Source of the DNA: Candidatus Bathyarchaeota archaeon
GTDB taxonomy: Archaea; Thermoproteota; Bathyarchaeia; Bathyarchaeales; Bathyarchaeaceae
Direction: 5' to 3'
Assembly (NCBI GenBank): GCA_020344715.1
Contig: CP070828.1
Location: forward strand, 505,531-513,263
Length of the DNA: 7,733 nucleotides
Below, one piece after another: positions 1 through 5,959 of the stretch. Both the position numbers and the translations under genes were made by a program. How positions within the stretch are numbered: the stretch's first letter is position 1; each line of letters opens with the position of its first letter. The notes beneath the pieces were generated by a model. That model was not told the origin of the DNA. It did not search any database and saw nothing but the letters and a program-made list of their open reading frames with translations.

Positions 1-549
1 ATCGATGACCCAGCTGTCAAGAACAGCTACGGCTACTATGAATACGACGACGAAGGCATCAAAGCACGACCAAGATACCTCTACAAGGACGGCGTGATCA
101 ACGAGTTTCTGCACAACAGAGAAACCGCTGCCAAATTGAACACACGAAGCAACGGGTCCTCACGGGCCATAAAATATGACCGCGAAGCCATCGTGAGGAT
201 GGCGAACACCTTTGTGCAGCCAGGCGAGATGAAGGAAGAAGAGATTTTCGAAGATGTCAAGCGGGGCGTGTACATGCGATCATTCACAGAATGGAATATT
301 GACGACAAACGTTTCAACCAACGTTATGTTGGACGGGAAGCATACGCGATTGAGAATGGTGAACTTACACATATGGTCGCGCGGCCTATCATCGAGACCA
401 CAACCAAGATCTTCTGGACCGCAGTAGACGCTGTATCCAAGAAAGTCGAATTCGATGCTGCCACATGTGGGAAAGGTGATCCTATGCAAGGGGCACCGGT
501 CTACACCGGTGGTCCCATCATCAGGCTGAGGGAGGTGTACGTGAAGTGA
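1..549 (+). CDS. tldD: TldD, zinc metallopeptidase subunit (C-terminal part, 5'-truncated by window edge)
   Basis: The frame is open from base 1 to the TGA at 547-549, giving 182 residues; the ATG at 94 is internal. TldD is normally about 450-480 residues, so roughly the first 280, including the HExxxH zinc helix, lie upstream of the window. What remains is the C-terminal TldD domain: a YDDEGIKAR strand (about 15-23), a KDGVINEFLHNRETA segment (29-43), SFTEWNIDD (94-102), YAIENGEL (115-122) and a terminal ATCGKG...GGP segment. In E. coli TldD a cysteine in the equivalent CGK motif is the third zinc ligand after the two histidines of HExxxH; here it is Cys156 (bases 466-468), so the visible part of the site is intact. 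TldD works with TldE as a peptidase of unfolded peptides, for example maturing microcin B17 and degrading CcdA in E. coli. The archaeal substrate is not known from this sequence. The next gene, which overlaps it, is tldE. Confidence 0.93.
   Translation: MDDPAVKNSYGYYEYDDEGIKARPRYLYKDGVINEFLHNRETAAKLNTRSNGSSRAIKYDREAIVRMANTFVQPGEMKEEEIFEDVKRGVYMRSFTEWNIDDKRFNQRYVGREAYAIENGELTHMVARPIIETTTKIFWTAVDAVSKKVEFDAATCGKGDPMQGAPVYTGGPIIRLREVYVK
531..537 (+). promoter_or_regulatory. Shine-Dalgarno site for tldE inside the end of tldD
   Basis: GGAGGTG lies eight bases before the GTG at 546 and supports that start. Because it sits within the last codons of tldD, translation of tldE is probably coupled to that of tldD. 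Confidence 0.7.
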
Positions 550-1871
550 GCGAAACAATCACTGAGACCGAGAAAATTGTTAAAATAGGCCAAAGTCTCG
601 GCGCTGATGAGATCATAGCAAACACAGTCCTTGGTCGGTATCGTCAAACACGATTCAGCAACAGCCAAATTGACATATCAGTAGCCTGGAACGACTACGT
701 TACGGATGTAGTGTTAACATGGAAAAAACGGGTCGTCGCAACCCAGATTCGCAACTTTCAAGACGTAGAGAATAGCGTCAAGCGGCTCTTCTCACTAGCA
801 AAAGCTTCTAAGGAAAACCCAACATGGGGCGGCGTAGCCAGAGGAACCTTCAACTACGCGAAAAGCAAAGCTGACGAGGCCGTTGGAAACCTGGAGAATC
901 CCGCGGAATATGTGTTTGAAGCCATTGAAGCAGCTCGGAAGGAAGCTGGACCTAGCATTAATACAGGTGGAATACTTTTCTCTAGTCTAGAGAACGTGTA
1001 TCTAGCGTCCTCTGAAGGACCCAATGGTGAAGACACGAGATCTGCTATAGAACTTTCCATCAGAGCTTTTTCTGAGAGAGAAGCATCGGGCCACGGCGTT
1101 GAGTGCAGCTCAACACTTGATGATTTTGATCCCACCAGAGCAGGTAAAAAAGCTGGAGAACTGGCAAAACAAGCAAGAAATCCGAAACCTGGCCTTGAAG
1201 GACGCTATCACGTCGTCTTTGACCCCTTGTTCGTGGGCTCGCTACTGGGCACGTGGGGTCGTATGACCTCAGCGTTCTCTGTGATGATTCAGCAATCCAT
1301 ATTTGTCGACAAGCTGGACCAGAAAGTCGCGTCCGAAATTGTGACACTCCGTGACAATCCAGCTGCCTATTCCATGGGCAACAGAATTTTCGACGATGAA
1401 GGCGTACCTACAAGAGAAAACGTGCTAATCGACAAGGGCGTGCTCAAAACATACCTGCACAATACGTCCACTGCCAAGAAATTCCAAACTGAAACCACAG
1501 GCAACGCAGGAATAATTGCGCCTACACCTTGGAACTTGGAGCTTGACGCAGGCCGAATGAGCAGAGAAGAAATGTTTCAAGAGGTCAAACATGGTCTGTA
1601 TCTGACCAACACATGGTACACCAGGTTCCAAAACTGGGCAAAAGGAGACTTCTCGACAATTCCACGTGACGGAATCTTCCTTGTTGAAGACGGCGAGATT
1701 ACCCAATCATGGAAGGACGTACGCATAAGCGGGAACGCACTGCGAATGCTGAGCAACATAATTGGCATTTCCAAAGAGCAACAACCCGTTCACTGGTGGA
1801 TTGAAGCCAGACCGCCCTCGTTGTCACCATACATCCTGATCAAAGATGTGCAAGTAACAAGACCAAAGTAG
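546..1871 (+). CDS. tldE: TldE/PmbA, non-catalytic partner of TldD
   Basis: A complete 441-residue protein starting with GTG at 546, which overlaps the tldD stop (GTGA, 546-549); the GGAGGTG at 531-537 supports the start. It is a paralogue of TldD. Its segment with DDEGVPTRENVLIDKGVLKT (about 283-302) matches DDEGIKARPRYLYKDGVINE of the upstream gene. EEMFQEVKHGLYL (341-353) matches EEIFEDVKRGVYM, and LVEDGEIT (379-386) matches AIENGELT. The region aligned with the TldD zinc helix (about 225-255) has no HExxxH, and the C-terminus lacks the CGK cysteine motif. This is the usual TldE state: the subunit builds the shared chamber but binds no zinc. There is no signal peptide or membrane segment, so a cytoplasmic protein is expected. 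Co-expression with tldD fits an obligate heteromer. Confidence 0.93.
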   Translation: MSETITETEKIVKIGQSLGADEIIANTVLGRYRQTRFSNSQIDISVAWNDYVTDVVLTWKKRVVATQIRNFQDVENSVKRLFSLAKASKENPTWGGVARGTFNYAKSKADEAVGNLENPAEYVFEAIEAARKEAGPSINTGGILFSSLENVYLASSEGPNGEDTRSAIELSIRAFSEREASGHGVECSSTLDDFDPTRAGKKAGELAKQARNPKPGLEGRYHVVFDPLFVGSLLGTWGRMTSAFSVMIQQSIFVDKLDQKVASEIVTLRDNPAAYSMGNRIFDDEGVPTRENVLIDKGVLKTYLHNTSTAKKFQTETTGNAGIIAPTPWNLELDAGRMSREEMFQEVKHGLYLTNTWYTRFQNWAKGDFSTIPRDGIFLVEDGEITQSWKDVRISGNALRMLSNIIGISKEQQPVHWWIEARPPSLSPYILIKDVQVTRPK

Positions 1872-1883
1872 CACTGCCTGCCC

Positions 1884-1892
1884 TCTTTTTTC
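1884..1892 (+). terminator. Oligo-T terminator candidate after tldE
   Basis: TCTTTTTTC starts 13 bases after the tldE stop and contains six consecutive T residues. Archaeal RNA polymerase commonly ends transcription at such runs without a stable hairpin, so this is a likely first stop for the tldD-tldE transcript. Confidence 0.5.
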
Positions 1893-1947
1893 TGGGGGTT
1901 CTCAGAGGCATAGCCACGGATCCTACACGCTGATCCTCTCACAGAAC

Positions 1948-1954
1948 TTTTTTT
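1948..1954 (+). terminator. Second oligo-T terminator candidate
   Basis: Seven consecutive T residues lie about 77 bases after the tldE stop. Two T-runs in series are a common arrangement at archaeal 3' ends. This one is the longer and may be the main stop or a backup. Confidence 0.5.
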
Positions 1955-2036
1955 CCCAGATTTCGCGTGTTGAATTCCTAGGCTGAGAGCCAAGATTTCC
2001 GAGCGAGAGTTTCCGAATCTTAGGAAATGTAGGAAG

Positions 2037-2933
2037 TTACGTTACTATACCCATTCGATGAAGTTCGTCTTCAAGTCCCGCTTTGGTTTGCTTAAATCGC
2101 TGTCTTTTGTCTGTGTATTCGTCGCCCTCTATCTTTCCCGATCGGAAGTCTTCATCGAGTTTTTGCAGTTGAATTTCCATGTCGGCTACCCTTGCCCTCA
2201 ACTGGTCCACGTAAGAGACCGCAGCCGCAGGTTCCGAGATCTGAGCTGGGGTTAGAGCTGCTTTAATCATTCCGTCTTCAATGCGGAGAATTCTATGCGC
2301 AACTCTAGCTACGCTGGAGTCATGGGTCACCATTACTATGGTTTTGCCCAGTTCCTGACTGACTTTCATCAAATAGTCAACAACTATCTTGGCATTAGCG
2401 CTGTCCAATTCGCCCGTGGGCTCGTCAGCCAATAAGACAGGGGCGTCATTGGCCAAGGCCGCGGCAATGGCCACCCGTTGCTGTTCCCCACCGCTCAACT
2501 CGTCTGGTTTGTGATCGGTTCTAGGGGTTAGGCCAACGACATCAAGCAGATTCCTGACGCGCTCTTTTCTCTTCTGCCTTGAGATTCCCATAGCAATCAT
2601 AGAGAGCTCGACGTTTTCAGCCGCCGATAGCGTCGGAATGAGGTTCAGAGTCTGAAATATGTGCCCAACGGTTCTTCTTCGATATTCCAACAACTGTGAG
2701 GAGTCTAGAGTGGTTACTTCGGTCTCACCTACTCGAACCGAGCCTGCTGTAGCGCTGTCTAGACCGCCCACTATGTTGAGAAGTGTGGTCTTGCCACTTC
2801 CGCTCGGCCCGATGACAGAAATTAGCTCCCCCTCTTTGACGCTCATACCTAACCCGCGAAGGGCTTGGATCTCCACATTGCCCAAACGGTAGACCTTTAT
2901 CAAGTCTTTAACTTTAATTCCTAATCCTTTCAA
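2037..2933 (-). CDS. ABC transporter ATP-binding protein, LolD/MacB-type, with C-terminal coiled-coil tail
   Basis: A 298-residue ATPase with all ABC motifs: Walker A GPSGSGKT (42-49), Q-loop Gln94, signature LSGGEQQ (146-152), Walker B VLLADEP (166-172, catalytic Glu171), D-loop GELD (174-177) and H-loop His204. The spacing and wording (DEPTGELDSANA, MVTHD) are those of the LolD/MacB/FtsE branch, which drives FtsX-like permeases. The domain ends near residue 225. The last ~60 residues are an added charged helical tail, which includes DQLRARVADMEIQLQKLDED, a short SGKIEGDEY turn and a second helix. The start is TTG at 2933; it shares TTGA with the stop of the upstream permease gene, and GAGGG at 2942-2938 is four bases upstream. 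No other start fits the conserved first strand. It should sit on the cytoplasmic face, bound to the permease, as a dimer with two ATP sites. The substrate is unknown. Confidence 0.93.
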   Translation of the reverse strand: MKGLGIKVKDLIKVYRLGNVEIQALRGLGMSVKEGELISVIGPSGSGKTTLLNIVGGLDSATAGSVRVGETEVTTLDSSQLLEYRRRTVGHIFQTLNLIPTLSAAENVELSMIAMGISRQKRKERVRNLLDVVGLTPRTDHKPDELSGGEQQRVAIAAALANDAPVLLADEPTGELDSANAKIVVDYLMKVSQELGKTIVMVTHDSSVARVAHRILRIEDGMIKAALTPAQISEPAAAVSYVDQLRARVADMEIQLQKLDEDFRSGKIEGDEYTDKRQRFKQTKAGLEDELHRMGIVT

Positions 2934-5803
2934 GCTTCCCTCACGATCCTCTCAAGTCTTGACGTATACCTCTTCGCCATAATGATGACCGGAATTACTG
3001 TAGAGATAAACACTAGCGCGAAACAGGAGATAAGCGTGAGTAAGGTGTCCATTGGGAACACCATGTGATGAGTCAAAGGAGAATAGGAGTAGGGTGTGAT
3101 GTTGGCAGCAGCCACGTTTCCACGCACAATGAGTAAGCCTCCAACTGCACCCAGCAAGACAGCGAAAACTACAACAGCCAGGTTCTCGGTTAGCAACATT
3201 TTGATCAACTGCTTAAAGGAAAGACCGCGTACACACATTATGGACACCTCTTTCCGCCTCTCCTTTAGGCTTACAAAAGTTACTAAAGCTGTTCCCAGAG
3301 AAGCCGCCAACACGGCGAAGGCCACACCTAGACGCTGAACGTTTAAAGACCCGCTAATCATGATGTTGCTCTGCCACTCTTCTAACTGCTCCGCAACCGC
3401 GTTCACCACGCCAACATTGTCAAGGTCGAGTCCCCGAATTTGGTCCACCACGGCTTTACCATCCGCTCCTGTATTCAGTTTCACCAGAATCCTTCCTGAC
3501 GCATAGACACCGGCGCTTACCATATCATAAAACCCCTCAGGCACATAAGACCAAAAGGATGAAACAGAGCTATAGCCGAAGAAAGGCGTCTGCTGGGATT
3601 CAAGACCGAAAAACCCTACTATCTTCAAGCTGTTGGTCTTGCTCATTCCTAAGTCCCCAAAAGTCAACGAGATAGCTTGATTTACATGCAGATTAAGTCT
3701 TGAAGCCACACTGCGTTCCAAGACTATGGTGTTGTTATCTTCTGTCATATGTTGAACGGCTGTTGCTACATCACTTCCGGTGAATAATTCTGCTTCGTAA
3801 TAGGCGGTTGCAAGCCACACTTCAGGATCAACAGCCCTAAGATTGACTGTTCCAACAGATGATCGTCCACTAAAAGCGTATTCGAGGGTCGCAGACTCCA
3901 CATCTGAAAGGTCTGCCAATTTGGCCATGACCGATGAAGAATTCGTAAGAGTGTTCAGCGAGACGCTGATATCGGCGCCCACATTGAATCTGATTTGTCG
4001 GACTGTGAAATCCCTTTCGCTGGCATAAACTCCAATTATCTGGACGCTATAGCCCAAGATCAGAGCAATGAGAAACGCTACAGCAGCAGCACGAGCGGGA
4101 TTCCTTTGCACATTTCTGGTGGCTAAAGCGCCGAGGTCTCCGAGAAAACTCGTTGCCTTGGTGGTTAACTCCTGAAATTTCATGGAACCGCGTATGAGTA
4201 GCTTGGTTAAGCCCCAGAAGAACAGCACAGGACCGAGGCCGAGGCCCATTGTAGCACCGGAAATCCCGTAGCCCAGCACGAAAGTGTCAAATGTCGTCCA
4301 TGCATACAATAGGATCATCGCAATTATGTTATAAGTGGGTGGACGGCCGGTGGTTATGGCGAACAGGTTGATTCCAAGAAGAAGCATGATGATTTTGTAG
4401 GAACCTAGAATAAAGGCAGCCCAAGGCCACTTCCTCTTGTAGGGTCTGACTTCTTCCATGTACCGGTACTCTTTCAAGGCATCTACCGCGTTGAGTTTGG
4501 AGGCTCTTCTGGCCGATCGAAACACTGAAAGGAAAACTAAGAACAAGCTGAAAATCAACGCCAAAATGACTGTGTCTAATCCTATGGCTGGGATCTCACT
4601 GAACATATATCCTCCACTAGCTCCGAAAAATGGGGTTAAGAAAACGCCTAAGACAACTCCTAGGATACCGCCAGCTAATCCGATTAAGAAAGCTTCGGCC
4701 AGAAACAAACGTAAGAGTTGGCTTCCCGAGAAGCCCTTCGTCAACAGCAGTCCTATCTCGCGGCGCCTCAGATTAAAAGAGACATCAGAGACGGTTGCTC
4801 CCATATACCAAGCCATAAAAAACACTGGAATGCCAGTGACGAAAAAGCTGAGCCTCATGGTCTGGGACACAGGTCGATAGCTGTTCAACACGTTCTCTAG
4901 ATAGCTCTCTGCATAAGCTCCCCAATTCAGAACCTTGTTGGTAATCTGCGACGTTATGATACTGACTTTGTCTACCGCTTCATCTATGCTCCATGGTCCA
5001 ATCAATGTTCCGCGATCAAGGTAGACCAAGATGTCTGTATTAACGGGACCAAAAGAAGGAGACATAGCGTAGACTGTGTAGAGGAGTTCAGCAAAGGTTT
5101 TGTTCCAATCGGCAATCAAAAGATTTTGCAGGTAAATGTATTCTTGAGAATTGGCTCGAAGGATACCTGGACCCGAATATGTATAGTACTGACCTAGAGC
5201 GATCAGAGACGCCTTGTCATCAAGTTCAACAAAACCCGCCACTGTAAGGTTCAAGGTTATCCAATTTGCTTGCGGCGGTATTCGAATCTCCTCTCCAAGC
5301 CACACTGAAATATTAACAGGCAAAACATCCCCTATCTGCAAGTCGTTCGCGCTTGGAGAATCAACCCACACGTAGGTTTCATTGACCCCGAGCGAGGGAG
5401 CGCCATCGGGCAGCACGGTTAGCCCCTCATAGACTCTTGATTTCTCAGAGATTCCTGCAACCTCGAAATGCATCGTTGTATTAGTATCGGGCAAGTGAAT
5501 AAGCCAGCCTCCCCTGGAAATCACTTCGGTTTCAACTACGCCTTCGATCCTGGAGCTGGAAACAAGGTGGGCTACTTCTGTGGCATTGTCTGACGACCAA
5601 ACTCGCTCCCTTTCCCAGCCGGCTCTCACCACGATATCTACTGCAACTCTGCTGAGCTGTTGGTCTAGAGCCTGCTTTGCCACAGTATCGGCGCCTATGT
5701 TTATGCCAGCGAAAAAGGTTGAAGCCAGCACTGTTCCCAACAAGAGCGCTGCGAAAAATTGCCACGAACGGACGACTCTCTTGAACGCGTAAGAAAGCGA
5801 CAA
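2930..5803 (-). CDS. Duplicated FtsX/LolC/MacB-type ABC transporter permease, 957 residues
   Basis: A membrane protein built from two FtsX-like halves. Half one has TM1 (about 16-36), a ~280-residue extracytoplasmic domain (37-316), and TMs near 317-338, 366-392 and 408-427. Half two repeats this: TM near 570-592, a ~230-residue external domain (593-821), and TMs near 822-846, 874-894 and 918-943. The coupling segment after the first post-domain TM occurs in both halves: RRREIGLLLTKGFSGSQLL (346-364) and ERRKEVSIMCVRGLSFKQL (848-866). A linker with extra hydrophobic stretches (about 459-535) joins the halves. The first external domain has six N-x-S/T sequons (Asn73, 108, 141, 164, 185, 234), fitting an archaeal cell surface. 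The start is TTG at 5803; an in-frame stop lies 15 bases upstream and no ATG is available. The ATPase gene overlaps its 3' end. This architecture marks type VII ABC systems that transmit force or extrude lipoproteins or peptides; the substrate is not inferable. Confidence 0.88.
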   Translation of the reverse strand: MSLSYAFKRVVRSWQFFAALLLGTVLASTFFAGINIGADTVAKQALDQQLSRVAVDIVVRAGWERERVWSSDNATEVAHLVSSSRIEGVVETEVISRGGWLIHLPDTNTTMHFEVAGISEKSRVYEGLTVLPDGAPSLGVNETYVWVDSPSANDLQIGDVLPVNISVWLGEEIRIPPQANWITLNLTVAGFVELDDKASLIALGQYYTYSGPGILRANSQEYIYLQNLLIADWNKTFAELLYTVYAMSPSFGPVNTDILVYLDRGTLIGPWSIDEAVDKVSIITSQITNKVLNWGAYAESYLENVLNSYRPVSQTMRLSFFVTGIPVFFMAWYMGATVSDVSFNLRRREIGLLLTKGFSGSQLLRLFLAEAFLIGLAGGILGVVLGVFLTPFFGASGGYMFSEIPAIGLDTVILALIFSLFLVFLSVFRSARRASKLNAVDALKEYRYMEEVRPYKRKWPWAAFILGSYKIIMLLLGINLFAITTGRPPTYNIIAMILLYAWTTFDTFVLGYGISGATMGLGLGPVLFFWGLTKLLIRGSMKFQELTTKATSFLGDLGALATRNVQRNPARAAAVAFLIALILGYSVQIIGVYASERDFTVRQIRFNVGADISVSLNTLTNSSSVMAKLADLSDVESATLEYAFSGRSSVGTVNLRAVDPEVWLATAYYEAELFTGSDVATAVQHMTEDNNTIVLERSVASRLNLHVNQAISLTFGDLGMSKTNSLKIVGFFGLESQQTPFFGYSSVSSFWSYVPEGFYDMVSAGVYASGRILVKLNTGADGKAVVDQIRGLDLDNVGVVNAVAEQLEEWQSNIMISGSLNVQRLGVAFAVLAASLGTALVTFVSLKERRKEVSIMCVRGLSFKQLIKMLLTENLAVVVFAVLLGAVGGLLIVRGNVAAANITPYSYSPLTHHMVFPMDTLLTLISCFALVFISTVIPVIIMAKRYTSRLERIVREA

Positions 5804-5849
5804 ATCTTCAACCAGCTATGATACAGCAGATTTCAGTCAGTTCACTTGA

Positions 5850-5857
5850 TATTTAAA
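5850..5857 (-). promoter_or_regulatory. TATA box for the ABC permease-ATPase operon
   Basis: Read on the minus strand the bases are TTTAAATA, a near-ideal archaeal TATA element. Transcription should begin about 25-27 bases downstream, near 5826. This leaves a leader of about 20 nt before the TTG at 5803, with no strong Shine-Dalgarno sequence visible. The BRE is not clear. Confidence 0.6.
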
Positions 5858-5858
5858 T

Positions 5859-5868
5859 CTATATTTTA
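5859..5868 (+). promoter_or_regulatory. Possible TATA element for elp3
   Basis: CTATATTTTA is a fair match to an archaeal TATA box. Initiation would fall near 5888-5892, leaving a leader of about 45-70 nt depending on the elp3 start. The neighbouring ATTTAAAT (5851-5858) is an alternative. A weaker CTTTATCT (5915-5922) would give a short leader before the ATG at 5960. Confidence 0.35.
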
Positions 5869-5948
5869 GAGCAAACAAGGCCAATGATGGAAGGATTGTC
5901 ATTCCAAAGGAACACTTTATCTGAAAGCAACCAAAATGCATAACTCGC

Positions 5949-5952
5949 AGGA
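5949..5952 (+). promoter_or_regulatory. Shine-Dalgarno-like AGGA favouring the internal elp3 start
   Basis: AGGA lies seven bases before the ATG at 5960, whereas the ATG at 5936 is preceded only by an A/C-rich stretch with no SD match. This favours 5960 as the elp3 start. Confidence 0.4.
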
Positions 5953-5959
5953 TATATGC

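Larger units (their letters stand above)
1872..2036. other. Convergent intergenic region between tldE and the ABC ATPase gene
   Basis: This 165-bp gap lies between two genes whose 3' ends face each other. It holds two plus-strand oligo-T runs, annotated separately. Several short inverted repeats are present: GGCT/AGCC at 1981-1991, AAGATT at 1992-1997 with AATCTT at 2016-2021, and TTTCC at 2010-2014 with GGAAA at 2023-2027. None has a long stem. No T-run is visible in the minus-strand direction below 2037, so the end of the ABC operon transcript cannot be placed. I see no convincing small gene here. Confidence 0.6.
5804..5935. other. Divergent intergenic region between the ABC operon and elp3
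   Basis: The 132-bp region is AT-rich between 5848 and 5870. It holds the minus-strand TATA box, a near-palindromic ATTTAAAT core that could also serve the plus strand, and an adjacent plus-strand CTATATTTTA (5859-5868). A 19-codon open frame (5884-5943) follows and is discussed among the findings. A short inverted repeat TGGAA (5888-5892) with TTCCA (5902-5906) is too weak to call. Confidence 0.5.

Noticed and set aside
94..549. A separate short gene starting at ATG 94
   Set aside because: The same frame is open to base 1 and the upstream residues continue the TldD domain, so this ATG is an internal methionine of a gene truncated by the window edge.
854..1347. Overlapping minus-strand open frames inside tldE
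   Set aside because: They lie opposite a conserved gene, are Ser/Arg-rich without domains, and have no start signals. They are shadow frames.
1992..2028. Inverted repeats AAGATT/AATCTT and TTTCC/GGAAA, considered as a hairpin terminator or small RNA
   Set aside because: Stems are only five or six pairs with AT-rich ends, the two options compete with each other, and no T-run follows on either strand.
4458..4880. 140-codon open frame on the plus strand inside the permease gene
   Set aside because: It is antisense to a well-supported membrane-protein gene, has a low-complexity Lys/Pro/Thr-rich composition with no recognisable domain, and no promoter or SD. It is a shadow of the minus-strand codons.
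2037..5803. MacB-TolC-style macrolide exporter or LolCDE lipoprotein sorter as a named call
   Set aside because: The fold class matches, but the host appears to be an archaeon without an outer membrane, no adaptor is adjacent, and neither the ATPase nor the permease carries features that decide the substrate.
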